NCBI GenBank assembly: GCA_002005505.1
Contig: KV908418.1
Location: 341,089-363,588 of the forward strand
Reading direction: 5' to 3'
DNA: 22,500 nucleotides
DNA from: Botryococcus braunii
Lineage: Eukaryota > Chlorophyta > Trebouxiophyceae
Part shown: positions 11,552 to 20,561 of the stretch, in pieces
How positions within the stretch are numbered: the first letter of the stretch is position 1
How the letters are laid out: each line of letters opens with the position of its first letter
The notes under the pieces: model-generated
Databases searched by the model: none
Told to the model about the DNA's origin: nothing
What the model saw: only the letters and a program-made list of their open reading frames with translations
Position numbers and translations under genes: made by a program

Positions 11552-12048
11552 AAGGGGTGAGAAAGAAAGGGAGGGAGAGGGGAGGGGATTAGTGTCCATG
11601 TCCGTTCGAGGGAACTGGTGTTGTCCTCGCTGATACTCCACTCACCACATGGATGCACATGACTTGCGCCCTACGTTATTAGCAGCGCAGGGTATGTGTG
11701 GGTTCGACAATCGAGGAACCGAGGAAGCCGAATGCATGTGCGAATCTCGACTAAGGTAAACTAAGCAACGTCAAATTGATGTTCCACCTGGTGACCCGCC
11801 CGGACAGGTTCTAGTGTCAAACCCACATGCATATTCTCATTGCTTCCCAACCTCAACCCATTTTTATATGAAGATTGCTGTTCGATCGCCAGGGATTGCA
11901 CAGCTGCAATCTTGATTGCCATTGCTTATTCGTCCTCTGCTGTTTGAAGCAGCAATAAGGATGATGAGCATCCGTCTTTATTTCATCTGCACTCATTATC
12001 GTCATCATCATTGACAACGTCAAAAACGATTTATTGTCATCATATCTG

Positions 12049-12130
<82 letters not shown>

Positions 12131-12144
12131 CCCCCCCCCCCCCT
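12049..12144. repeat. (CA)n followed by C homopolymer, intron 7
   Basis: About 40 CA units, then GC and about 14 C. It is one of the few tracts in this gene that reads CA instead of TG on the sense strand. Confidence 0.95.
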
Positions 12145-12376
12145 CAAGTCTATCGTTTGTTTTGTTGTTTTCACCTTTTGTAAATTCTGTTGCCAGTGCT
12201 GTTGCTGCTGTTGGCGTTACCCTTATTGTTATTGTCGTTCTCAGCCTTGGAATTTCTGAACTGTAACGGGGCAGGTGACCGAGCGGCAAAAAGGGGGGGG
12301 GGGTACTACATTAGCAAGGTGGGTTTGAGGAGCGGTATTGCCAAAGCAGGCAACTCGGGTGATGGGGTCATCAACC

Positions 12377-12436
12377 ACTCAATGGTGTCTGACCCCACTT
12401 GATGGTGGCTGACTCCGCTCGATGGTGTCTGAACAG
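12377..12436 (+). repeat. 20-bp triplication ending at the exon 8 splice acceptor
   Basis: Three adjacent 20-bp units (12377-12396, 12397-12416, 12417-12436) share CT(C/T)(A/G)ATGGTG(T/G)CTGA. The last unit ends in GAACAG, whose AG is the predicted acceptor of exon 8. Each unit contains a CTGAC or CTGAA core that resembles a branch point. Confidence 0.85.
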
Positions 12437-12778
12437 GCAACCTGCCGGGCCCCGACCCGCACGCCACATTCACTCGCGTGCTAGCATTGCTGTGGAACCA
12501 CTGGAAGAACCACCCCCATGCGTCAGACGTGCTGATGAACAAGCCGCTGCCGACGCTGCCCGTGCTTCAGGCAGGCCTGTCACTGGGTCCCCGACAGCCC
12601 TCAGGGCAGGCCACAAGCCGCCACCAGACGCCTGCCCTTGCTTCCGGGGCGATGGGGGGCCCGGTAGATCCCCGGCGCCAGAGCGCCGCCCCGCTTGTAC
12701 CGCATGTACCGGCTGTACAGGACCGTGGCATCGGGCGGTCCCGCCTCCAGAGCGACTCCTCACAGAACGGGGTTGATG
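12437..12778 (+). CDS. UNC13-like protein, exon 8 (start of MUN region and Pro-rich linker)
   Basis: 342 nt. The acceptor TGAACAG|GC gives two bases for exon 7's Gly codon, and the donor GTTGATG|GTGAGG leaves one. All three frames are nearly open here. I choose the frame that fits both neighbours and has mostly G or C in third positions. It starts HATFTRVLALLWNHWKNH, like the first helix after C2A in Munc13-4 (Y..LL..L..). A Pro, Gln and Ser-rich linker of about 80 residues follows that I cannot assign. Confidence 0.7.
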
Positions 12779-12826
12779 GTGAGGCTCCGCACCTTATTTG
12801 CATGTCTTTTCTCCTTCCAGGTCCCT

Positions 12827-12827
<1 letters not shown>

Positions 12828-12857
<30 letters not shown>
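12828..12857. repeat. T homopolymer of about 30 bases
   Basis: The longest A/T homopolymer in the window, in intron 8 (12779-13072). It follows TCTCCTTCCAGGTCCCTG and precedes CCCCCGTGCTTC. On the minus strand it reads as an A30 tail. Confidence 0.95.
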
Positions 12858-13072
12858 CCCCCGTGCTTCTGACCCCTTGAGGAGTAATTTTGGGCACTGA
12901 ATTGAGCCTAAATGTGAGGGCCAATTTTACTATAAACCCTTTTGAAAACAGGCTCGAGCCCTGTTGAATGAAGGCTGGACCTGGAAAAGTCATGTTTTCA
13001 GGTGGTATCATGCTTCACTCGTATCGCGTCTTGATATCTCTTGTTAATTTCCAAAAGGATTGTATCGTGCAG

Positions 13073-13250
13073 TGCTGTCTGTGCCCTGGTTCACGTTGTT
13101 GGATGGGGTTGCAGATGAGGGGGAGGGGTGGCAGGATGTGGGAGAAGTGGGTCTCTCAGGTTTGACCCAGCTGGATGAGACCGGTGTCTTAATCCCTGGG
13201 GACCGGTGGCTGTACATTCTGCGGGCCCTTGCAGAACTACTCCGAATACG
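13073..13250 (+). CDS. UNC13-like protein, exon 9 (MUN domain)
   Basis: 178 nt. The acceptor ATCGTGCAG|TG completes a Val codon with exon 8's last base, and the donor AATACG|GTATGC leaves two bases. It encodes VLSVPWFTLLDGVADEGE, then a loop, then DRWLYILRALAELLRI, alternating amphipathic helices like the early MUN-domain bundle. It contains no low-complexity sequence. Confidence 0.8.
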
Positions 13251-13553
13251 GTATGCCCCAGGGTCCATGCAATAGCTACAGCCAATAGTATCGATCTTTT
13301 TGATGGTATATACAAGCCTACCCAATGCCTTGGAATGAGGAATGGCTGTGTGTTGTCCCCCTTTTTTTCCATGGCTTCCCTACTTAGAGCAAGGATTGTC
13401 CTGTGCTTCCTCTTCAAAACTGTGTATCTCTCATATCAAAGTCTCAAGCTGTGCACATCTTGCAGCAATCCCTTCCGCCCCCTCCCCCCCCCCCCTTCTC
13501 TCTCTCTCTGTGTGTGTGTGTGTGTGTGCGTGTGTGTGTGTGTGTGTGTGTTT

Positions 13554-13602
<49 letters not shown>

Positions 13603-13813
13603 GCATATAGGGGTGTGGGTGAATGAGTGGGGATGTACTCTAGAGAGACATGGAGCTGGACAGAGTGTCTCCGCAGAGAGATAGCTCCGTACCACAAGGT
13701 ACAGCCACAGTTGGTCGCTTTCATTACAAGACCTGGATATCTCCGAGGATTGATGAATGGACCATCACTATATCTAGGAGGAGCTGTACTTAATTGTTTG
13801 GGTGGGGGGACAG
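13251..13813 (+). other. Intron 9, 563 bp
   Basis: It holds a C-run, a short CT run and an interrupted TG tract (13497-13600). The remainder (13251-13490 and 13610-13800) shows no recognisable exon. Confidence 0.6.
13497..13600. repeat. (CT)n-(TG)n microsatellite, intron 9
   Basis: A short CT run follows a C-run and passes into about 90 bp of TG interrupted by one CG step and a TTTGG break near 13550. Confidence 0.94.
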
Positions 13814-14051
13814 GCCGCTTGAACAGCATCTGGAAGTGATCCGATTGCTGGTCAACACCTGGAATGTGAAGGAGCCAGATTTGGCAACCCTGGGGTTGCT
13901 GGCGCGCCTTCTGGAGCCCGTGGCGGTCGCCGCCCGGGAGAATGTTCTCACTCTGCTGGAGCAGGACACCTTGCAGACCGTCTCCCGCAGCATTGTCTGG
14001 CGCTGCCTGCAGTCTTTGGAGCACTATGACACCGCATTTACGCCCTCGGAT
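13814..14051 (+). CDS. UNC13-like protein, exon 10 (MUN domain)
   Basis: 238 nt. The acceptor GGGGACAG|G completes exon 9's Arg codon, and the donor TCGGAT|GTGAGA is in phase 0. The peptide LEVIRLLVNTWNVKEPDL and the following Leu- and Ala-rich stretches (LLARLLEPVAVAARENVL, then IVWRCLQSLEHY) are strongly helical. The acceptor lacks a pyrimidine tract (GGGTGGGGGGACAG). Confidence 0.84.
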
Positions 14052-14097
14052 GTGAGATCACCTTCTTTGTGTTGGGAGAGCTCTCCCGCCCCTTGTC

Positions 14098-14101
14098 TCT
14101 A

Positions 14102-14182
<81 letters not shown>

Positions 14183-14212
14183 TGTGTGCGTGCGTGCGTG
14201 CGCGTGTGTGTG

Positions 14213-14251
<39 letters not shown>

Positions 14252-14262
14252 GCGCGCGCGCA
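14098..14262. repeat. (CT)n-(TG)n-(CG)n compound tract, intron 10
   Basis: About 80 bp of CT with one slip, then a TG tract with several CG steps, then GCGCGCGCGC. It starts about 47 bp after the exon 10 donor. Confidence 0.95.
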
Positions 14263-14660
14263 TGCCCTCGTGTGTTCGTGCGCTCTCAAAACATAGACAG
14301 TGAGGGAGGTGCCTTCTACTTGGATTTACGTGTTGATGTGTGGGGGCAAATTGGTTCTCCAACGATGGTGGGTTGGAGAGGTGGGACCACATAAGTGTCC
14401 ATAATGTTAACATGGGAAATTCGCGGTCCAGATAATGTTGTTTGGGGCAGGCCAGCGTCGCTTGGCACATTCCAGTCTGTTCCATGTGGCATGACTTCGT
14501 CAGCCGTTGTCGACAGGACCAGACTGATGAGGCGTTCTGATGCATGAAGCAGTTGTTGTGTACTCCCTTAATACTTGCAGTCGCCAAGGGGGATAGGTTG
14601 GAGGAGTGACAATGGTGGGACCATTCATGCACAAATGTATTCGGTTTTGTGAACAATATG

Positions 14661-14663
<3 letters not shown>

Positions 14664-14710
<47 letters not shown>
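14664..14710. repeat. (TG)n microsatellite, intron 10
   Basis: About 23 pure TG units. It is the second tract in the 774-bp intron 10 (14052-14825); the sequence between the two tracts shows no exon. Confidence 0.95.
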
Positions 14711-14714
<4 letters not shown>

Positions 14715-14825
14715 GTACCCAAACAAAATATATGAGTGTCTGGTTGTTTTTGAGCTGTGCATATCTTCTCAGCATTTTTCACGAGGGGTAGATGCTGATG
14801 CCGATTGGTATTGGGCAATGGACAG

Positions 14826-14915
14826 AGTGTGAACGGACTCCGAACGCTTCTGCATCTTTTGGGGCTGATTGTCCGATGGGACTCTGATGTGGGACCGTTG
14901 GTGGGGCCTCTCCAG
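14826..14915 (+). CDS. UNC13-like protein, exon 11 (MUN domain)
   Basis: 90 nt, phase 0 to 0, acceptor GCAATGGACAG|AGT and donor CTCCAG|GTATTA. It encodes 30 residues, SVNGLRTLLHLLGLIVRWD then a VGPLVGPLQ turn, one amphipathic helix of the bundle. A CTGATGCCGAT stretch about 35 bp upstream could be the branch point. Confidence 0.78.
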
Positions 14916-14966
14916 GTATTACTCCCAAGAATTGTTTCCTACTTGGACCACCCTGCATCCTTCCCC

Positions 14967-14993
14967 CTTCCCCCCCCCCCCCCCACACACACA

Positions 14994-15050
<57 letters not shown>
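14967..15050. repeat. C-run, (AC)n and (GT)n meeting as a palindrome, intron 11
   Basis: A run of about 14 C, then six AC units joined head to head to about 26 GT units. The AC/GT junction near 14996 is an exact inverted repeat for about 12 bp on each side. Confidence 0.93.
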
Positions 15051-15376
15051 ACATGCGCTAAATACACCGAAGAGCACCTGGCCTTGTGGTGCGGCATCCC
15101 ACCAAAGGAAGGATCTTGGTCGGGCCTCTCCTGGTGATAGCCTCAAATTCCTTCCTGCATCCTGGGATGAACTTTGGGACTTCATATTTAGGCCTGTATT
15201 GGTGATACCCTCACCACCCTGTTACCCCTCCAACAACCCAATAAGATGGCCCCTGAAACCCTTTAAATGATCTTTCACATCCCTTGACCCCTCCAGGAAG
15301 TTTTGCAGCAATTTGCTAGCTTGGGCTCTTTTAGATGTGGTCATGAATTTTGGGGGTGAGGGGGGGGGGTGAGCAG

Positions 15377-15526
15377 GTGCATTTGCGGAGGGCAGCCCGG
15401 AGGCAGGTGGAGGAGAGCATGCAGCCCCCACGGCACCAAGCCCTCACGCGGGGCCGGCAGCTGCACCTGCTGGGCGCCGCCCTCCAGTCGGCTGCCGAAG
15501 CCACTGAAGTGGATCTCGTGCTCCAG
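15377..15526 (+). CDS. UNC13-like protein, exon 12 (MUN domain)
   Basis: 150 nt, phase 0 to 0, acceptor GGGTGAGCAG|GTG and donor CTCCAG|GTGCTT. It encodes VHLRRAARRQVEESMQ, then GRQLHLLGAALQSAAEATEV, both helix-like. The acceptor is preceded by G-runs and not by pyrimidines, which is unusual, but frame, codon composition and phase all support it. Confidence 0.8.
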
Positions 15527-15686
15527 GTGCTTGCCTCTTCAGGCTTCTGCGCTGGGGACTCGGTTGCGGGTTGGGCAATGGCGTGATGTGTGGCCGGAAC
15601 AGCACAGTTTGTGCGCTGTAGAACCAAGGAGGAAGTCTGGCGGAAAGAGGGAGTGAGTTTTGCGCGCACGTGCATGAGGGAAAGAG

Positions 15687-15689
<3 letters not shown>

Positions 15690-15738
<49 letters not shown>
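15690..15738. repeat. (TG)n microsatellite, intron 12
   Basis: About 24 TG units ending in TTGCGTGCGAGAGAGA, in the 436-bp intron 12 (15527-15962). The last 120 bp of that intron is pyrimidine-rich and leads to a good acceptor. Confidence 0.95.
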
Positions 15739-15739
<1 letters not shown>

Positions 15740-15962
15740 GCGTGCGAGAGAGATAGAGAAAGTAGTGGGGGTTGTAAGATGGATGACTGGTGAGTTCATG
15801 CATGAATTTGAGCTTGGGACATTTTAACCGAACAAGCAGCATGTTTTCTCACCCGTACTCTCTTTTCTGTCCATCGCCCTCCTCACTGCCCCCCTCATGC
15901 TCACGCAAAACACATCCCTCTGTCAATGTGTCTTGCTCATTGTCTCCGCATCTCCCTCACAG

Positions 15963-16176
15963 CCTGGGTGCATGATCAAACAGCTGAGGGATGGGGTGCA
16001 GGAAGCATTCCCTTCAGCAGTACACCTGCCTCTCGTGACTGCAAGGGTGCGGTACGCCAACCTGGCAGCGCTCCTGCGGCAGTTCTTCTTCACGGGGGAT
16101 GTACTGCCATACGGGGAGGAGCTCCACCAGTTGGAGACTGCCCTCCTGAACCTCCATTCCTTGCTCCTTGATGAAG
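15963..16176 (+). CDS. UNC13-like protein, exon 13 (MUN domain)
   Basis: 214 nt with a strong acceptor CATCTCCCTCACAG|CCT and donor GATGAAG|GTACGC; starts in phase 0 and ends one base over. It encodes PGCMIKQLRDGVQEAFPS, then RVRYANLAALLRQFFF, then a helix LETALLNLHSLLLDE. Y..(L/I)..LL..FF and the length of the helices fit the mid-MUN region. Confidence 0.88.
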
Positions 16177-17052
16177 GTACGCCCCTCTGCCATCCAGTAT
16201 CTCCGTTTGCTGCTGCTGGTATCGAAGAATGTATAGCTAAATCAAACGAGTGGAGCGCTCCTCTATTTTCACCGAGCCGCTCTGGGAAGTGTGCGGCCCA
16301 AAGCATCATCCTTTGAAAGGATGTACATCCGCATGCCTTTTGGCGGCATGGGCGACAGACGGGATTAGGGGTAAGGGTTAGGATTTAGGGAGGGGAGGAT
16401 GCGACCGGCGAAGGGATGTTGGTGCCAACACACGTTTGCGTCAACGCCCGCCAAAGGCGTGTTGGGATGCGCACACGTTTGTGCCAGCACGCGGGTTTTG
16501 CCGGTAAAGGAACTGCTGGAAAATAAAGGGGAACTGCTGGGAAATCCTACAAGGGGGACTCGCGACCAGTATCCTCTAAGAGGTTTGCAGGTCTAACATC
16601 GTCTGTGAATGCTAATGCTGGAAAAGCTGCAACAACTCTTTTCTCCCCAGTTCATGCGTGGGTGTCGACTTCCCCAAATGTGGGGTATTGCATCTGAGGT
16701 GGAAAAGCTGTGCTATCGACTGTATTCCTTCTTAGGCTTCCATGCACATGAGGCTGGAGGCGCGTTCACTGTACTGCTCTATGTAACCACAGCATGAACC
16801 CTGTTGGACTTTGGGGCAGTAAGAGATACATGAATGGAAGAGGTCTTGCACATAGTCCGAGACTGCAGGACCTCTGAGGGTTCAAAAATTGTACAGGCCA
16901 AGAGGTGTAGGCATTTGCTTCGTCCTGCCCGTTGCAAAACTTGGACTTGAAGTTTTGCCCCGGGGGAGGGGGGGGAGGTTTGAGCTGAAGCAGAACATGA
17001 AAACGTTTGTTGAATTCTCTTGAGTTCTCTTTGTGGAATCGAACCACCGTAG
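16177..17052 (+). other. Intron 13, 876 bp
   Basis: No long microsatellite. It contains a telomere-like G-rich patch (16361-16391), imperfect direct copies of CACACGTTTG(C/T)G near 16430 and 16466, a short copy pair GGAACTGCTGG(A/G)AAAT at 16509-16546, and a good-looking but out-of-phase acceptor at 16650. A G-run lies at about 16962-16977. Confidence 0.55.
16361..16391 (+). repeat. Telomere-like G-rich patch
   Basis: Reads GGGATTAGGGGTAAGGGTTA and then GGATTTAGGG, an imperfect run of TTAGGG/TTTAGGG-like units in intron 13. Confidence 0.5.
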
Positions 17053-17188
17053 GGCTTGCGTCAGCGGATAAGCTGTACGATCCGTCAAAGCGGCACCCTC
17101 TGGAAAGCAGCCAAACTTGGGATGATGACCTGATCCAGCTCATTGATTTGGATGCTCTCTTTCTTCCAAGCATCGAAGCCACCATTCA
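17053..17188 (+). CDS. UNC13-like protein, exon 14 (MUN domain)
   Basis: 136 nt. The acceptor CCACCGTAG|GG completes exon 13's Gly codon, and the donor CATTCA|GTATGG leaves two bases. It encodes LASADKLYDPSKRH, then WDDDLIQLIDLDALFLPS. The LI.L.DLD acidic helix suits the segment before MHD1. The frame stays open past the donor into the TG repeat, so the end rests on the splice site and phase. Confidence 0.72.
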
Positions 17189-17240
17189 GTATGGCCCCTC
17201 CCAAATCACATCCCGCTCCGCTCACAACCCCGTCCCCTCC

Positions 17241-17241
<1 letters not shown>

Positions 17242-17307
<66 letters not shown>

Positions 17308-17321
17308 GTGAGCGCGCGCGC
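17242..17321. repeat. (TG)n-(CG)n tract, intron 14
   Basis: About 31 TG units, then GAGCGCGCGCGC, followed by repeated GCATGCATG. It fills much of the 273-bp intron 14 (17189-17461). Confidence 0.95.
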
Positions 17322-17461
17322 ATGCATGCATGTGTGTGTGGAGGCATGCATGCATTCATTGTCACTTGCACAAGAGGCTTGTAGGGGCCCTTAGTTTGCT
17401 GCGACTGCATTGCAGCTGCATTGAGCACTATCCATGGAGGCATGCTGGACGATGTTCACAG

Positions 17462-17567
17462 GTCTGTGACTGGTGTCAGCCAAACCCTAACACTACCTCA
17501 GCGCGTTCAATCACCAAATGCTTTCTTTGGGCGTTTTGCTGATCCGCTCGAGCCTGCTGCCCTACAT
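17462..17567 (+). CDS. UNC13-like protein, exon 15 (MUN domain)
   Basis: 106 nt. The acceptor GATGTTCACAG|G gives the one base exon 14 needs, and the donor CTACAT|GTAATG is in phase 0. It encodes SVTGVSQTLTLPQRVQSP, then FFGRFADPLEPAALH. An earlier acceptor (TTGCAG at 17415) is out of phase in the favoured frame. I chose the boundaries mainly by phase, so this exon is less certain than its neighbours. Confidence 0.55.
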
Positions 17568-18048
17568 GTAATGTGCAAAATTGCAGTCTTTCAGTGTTTT
17601 CGCCAGTCGGATAGGTGTACAAGATAAGGCAGTACTGAATTTGTTTGGCCATACCGTGCAAGCAGGGCGCTTTCCCAAATGGCTTGTCCCTTCGTCGAAA
17701 TGGCTCGACGAAATATCCGTTACAATACACATTGCTTCGATCAACTATTTTGTGGCTCCGGTATTTACACATATCTGTATCTTGTCTTATGAGGAAGATT
17801 CGCTTCAATCTAGGCTTTCATTTTTGAGGCATCTTTGGATATGTCAATCATGTGTCAAATCTTCGTGCAATCTCTTGATGGATTGGCAAGACACAGGGTG
17901 TTTTTTTTGTTATGGCTGACACGGAGGCTTGTGCCTCGCCTAGCAAGCAGCTGACCTCTGCTCTTAATGACTGATTTGTCCAGGACCTTGTTTTAGGGTG
18001 GCTAAATTAACTCCAAACGCCCCTTTCTTTCTCTCTCCCTTTCGCTCG

Positions 18049-18143
<95 letters not shown>

Positions 18144-18273
18144 CCCCACACACGCACGCACGCACGCGCGCGCGCGTGCGCCCCTGCATGCACATACAAG
18201 CATGAAATGGAGCAGTTCTTGTGTCATGCACGCATATGGAGTCGAGTCTCGTAGCCATGTTTTCTTGTATCAG
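17568..18273 (+). other. Intron 15, 706 bp
   Basis: The first half (17568-18000) is ordinary, rather A+T-rich sequence in which I see no exon. The second half is taken up by the (CA)n tract at 18053-18176. The acceptor is a clear TTTTCTTGTATCAG. Confidence 0.6.
18053..18176. repeat. (CA)n with CG steps, intron 15
   Basis: Two CA runs of about 40 and 48 bp are separated by one CG step, followed by CCCCCCC, CACG steps and CGCGCGCGCG. It reads CA on the sense strand, against the general TG trend. Confidence 0.95.
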
Positions 18274-18438
18274 CCATGTGATCCCTTTGCTGGGCACAGG
18301 GCCCTGGGTCCTGCTGCAGTTGAGTGGCTGGACCGCACCATCCAATCAGCGGACTCCTCCAAAGTCTGGCAGCCCGTCTCCCGTACCACAAACGCGCTGT
18401 ACGCTGCATGCGTGGTCGACCTGTACCTCATCCTCGGG
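18274..18438 (+). CDS. UNC13-like protein, exon 16 (MHD1-like)
   Basis: 165 nt, phase 0 to 0, acceptor TTCTTGTATCAG|CCA and donor CTCGGG|GTACGC. The peptide VEWLDRTIQSADSSKVWQPV, followed by TTNALYAACVVDLYLIL, follows the MHD1 pattern W(I/L)..A(I/V)..D...W.P......S.(V/S)(V/I)DLF..L. MHD domains form part of the rod that catalyses opening of syntaxin and SNARE assembly in Munc13 proteins. Confidence 0.9.
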
Positions 18439-18871
18439 GTACGCCTTCCTTGTCCTCGACCTAGTCCGAGTATGCTGCTTCTGGACTCGGACTGGGTCTC
18501 ACCCTAGGTTCAAGTGCATGATCATTTCCATTCTTTTTTTGGTTTTGTTTTGTTTGTTTATTTTTTCCCTTTCTCAGTTGCCCCCTTTTCTGGGTTTTGG
18601 GGGGGGGGGGTGGGGGTGTAGGGGGGGGCGCAGAGTGTGAATTTATGTCTTTTCCATCTCCTTGAGGTTATAGAGTATCACGACTGCTTTTTCCCTGGCT
18701 TGTGTCGTTTTCTTCGTGTAGCTGCTCGTCGTGTTTTGGCAATACATACTTTCCCCTTGCCCCGCCTTTTCTCGATCTTCTGGAAGTACTTTTTATCCCC
18801 CATCCCCTTCTTTGCCACCCTGCAAATGAGACACTGCCATTTTGGGATTCACCGCTCATGTGTGTCATCAG
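18439..18871 (+). other. Intron 16, 433 bp
   Basis: T-rich with TTTGTTTTGTTTGTTTATT near 18540-18560 and a G-run block at about 18598-18630 (runs of 12, 5 and 8 G). No dinucleotide repeat. The acceptor is TGTGTCATCAG. Confidence 0.6.
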
Positions 18872-18997
18872 AGCGTGGTGGACGGAGTGCTGACCAAGGC
18901 GCTGCATTCAGAAGCGCGGAGCGTGCGGTTCCGGAATCATCTAGGAACCCTGGTCCAAGCCACTATGGCTCCTGCTCCGCTTCGTTTTGCTGCTCTG
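18872..18997 (+). CDS. UNC13-like protein, exon 17 (MUN domain)
   Basis: 126 nt, phase 0 to 0, acceptor GTCATCAG|AGC and donor GCTCTG|GTATTG. It encodes SVVDGVLTKALHSEAR, then FRNHLGTLVQATMAP, two short helices following MHD1. Confidence 0.8.
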
Positions 18998-19049
18998 GTA
19001 TTGCCTGTCTCTTAACCGGTCTTCCTTTGAGTGCTGGGCCCTCCCCCCC

Positions 19050-19051
<2 letters not shown>

Positions 19052-19139
<88 letters not shown>

Positions 19140-19200
19140 GTCTCTCTCTCTCTCTCCCCCCCCTTCGCTCTCTCGTACACACACACACACACACACACAC
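19052..19200. repeat. (CT)n and (CA)n tracts, intron 17
   Basis: About 105 bp of CT with one ATG interruption and a C-run, then a short CA run (19177-19200). A purine-rich GGGAGG/AAAG stretch follows to about 19315. Confidence 0.95.
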
Positions 19201-19600
19201 TCACTGCACTCACTCACTCTCCACACACACCCCGAGCGCGAGGAAAAGGACAGGGGAGGGAGAAAAAGCGAGGGAGGGGGACGGAGGTGGGGAGGGAGAG
19301 AAAGAAAGAGAGATGCCTGGGGTGCATGGGCCAGAATAAGTCGCCTGTTCGAATACACGCACGGGCGCACACGCTCATCCACATGCTCACACGCACTAAT
19401 ACAACTCCCGCCGCCCCTCCATCCGAAAAAAGTGTCACTGATATCCCACCATACGTGGCTGAAGCAACGAGCTATTTCGTTTGCCATTTCCAGCGATTGT
19501 GAGACATCTGCTGCTCCTCACGCCTCTCAAACACCTTCTTTGCCTCCTAATCCACCTCCATGTCCCGCATGCGTTCATCTCAGCACGCACACGTGCGCGG

Positions 19601-19602
<2 letters not shown>

Positions 19603-19682
<80 letters not shown>

Positions 19683-19704
19683 ATGCATGGTCATGCATGC
19701 ATGC
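19603..19704. repeat. (TG)n and GCATGCATGC palindromes, intron 17
   Basis: About 39 TG units end in two GCATGCATG blocks around GGTC, which are self-complementary. It is the second tract of the 787-bp intron 17 (18998-19784). Confidence 0.94.
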
Positions 19705-19784
19705 TAACGAAGGGAAGACTGGGGTAGGTGGAGGCGGAGTGCCTAGCTGAGCTGTGCCCTCCGAGGCCCGCCGCGCCCCCGCAG

Positions 19785-20078
19785 CTGAGCACAAACTCTC
19801 CAATCACAACAGCGATAGAGATGTTTGCATCGACCGCAGCAGCTACAGCAGCTGCAGCCAGTACCGGCATGGCGGCACTGTACCGCTCAGGTGCCCCCTA
19901 TGAAAATGGCAGGCCTGGCGAGGGCGGTGGGGAGGCAGCTCTAAGGGAGCCTGGGGCACCGGCAGGCCCTCCTGGGGGCCCCGGTGCCCAGTCTACCCCC
20001 CTTCAGTCCCGGCCCCGGAGCATGTGGAATGCCCTGGTCACCATGGGCGCCAACATGGCCGTCCCCGCAGCACCCCTG
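19785..20078 (+). CDS. UNC13-like protein, exon 18 (variable linker)
   Basis: 294 nt, phase 0 to 0. The acceptor CGCGCCCCCGCAG|CTG has a good pyrimidine tract and the donor CCCCTG|GTGAGG. The frame is open for another 57 nt upstream to GGGTAG|GTG at 19728, so a longer exon is possible. It encodes an Ala-rich helix (TAAATAAAASTGMAALY), a long Gly/Pro-rich segment and a helical end SMWNALVTMGANMAVP. The low-complexity insertion between MHD1 and MHD2 is unusual in length. Confidence 0.75.
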
Positions 20079-20561
20079 GTGAGGATGGGCTTCGCGACTT
20101 ACACTCTGAGGATTGTCCATGTATCATGCATGCATGCAAACACGAGAACCTGCTGGCAGCGAGAGCAATTTGGTTAGGAGGGTCAGGGAGTGCAAATCTC
20201 CTGCTAAGAGAAGATTTTGAATGGTATTGGAAGCCATCGCCATAAGGATCCCTGAGGCCGACAGAGCATCACATGTTACATGTGAATCCTCTGAGAGGAC
20301 TAGGAATAACATGTGGAAGCCTTGAGAGGATTATGGATAGCATGTGAAATCCCTAGGATATAGGACCACAAGTCAAAACCCTTAAGAGAGAACAATGAAG
20401 TGCGTGTAATGCCCCTGTGAGAGGCGTAAGCATTCCTACATGGCCCGTCAGCAAATCAAGTCGACCTTCTTTGGGGGCACTGTTGACGTGGCAAAGGGAA
20501 TGGAGCAGTTGGGTGCCTGGGTTACTCATGTACTTTTGAAATGAGCTGCTGCGTTGGACAG
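20079..20561 (+). other. Intron 18, 483 bp
   Basis: No dinucleotide repeat. It is largely made of a diverged 31-bp minisatellite (20278-20431). The remaining sequence shows no exon. The acceptor is GCGTTGGACAG. Confidence 0.6.
20278..20431. repeat. 31-bp minisatellite, about five units
   Basis: Units start at 20278, 20309, 20340, 20368 and 20400. The first three begin (A/G)CATGTG(A/G)AA or close variants and carry GAGAGGA or AGGATATAGGA in the same place; the last two are more diverged. The spacing is 31, 31, 28 and 32 bp. Confidence 0.82.

Larger units (their letters stand above)
11240..12436 (+). other. Intron 7, 1.2 kb
   Basis: It contains a 14-bp tandem duplication at 11312-11339 (GTGCAGGATGCGTT twice), a (GA)n tract, a (CA)n tract followed by a C homopolymer, a G homopolymer near 12291-12302, and a triplicated 20-bp unit ending at the acceptor. 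I see no exon between 11560 and 12040. Confidence 0.6.

Noticed and set aside
12955..13015. Possible exon after GAAAACAG with the peptide ARALLNEGWTWK
   Set aside because: It would need to start in phase 0, but exon 8 ends one base into a codon; in the required phase a stop appears at once.
16651..16797. Possible extra exon after the good acceptor TTTTCTCCCCAG
   Set aside because: In the phase left by exon 13 it meets a stop after 15 codons, and the only earlier donor gives a length that does not fit exon 14.
19728..19784. Longer exon 18 beginning at GGGTAG|GTG
   Set aside because: It is in frame, but the acceptor is purine-rich, while GCGCCCCCGCAG at 19784 has a good pyrimidine tract. Kept as an alternative.
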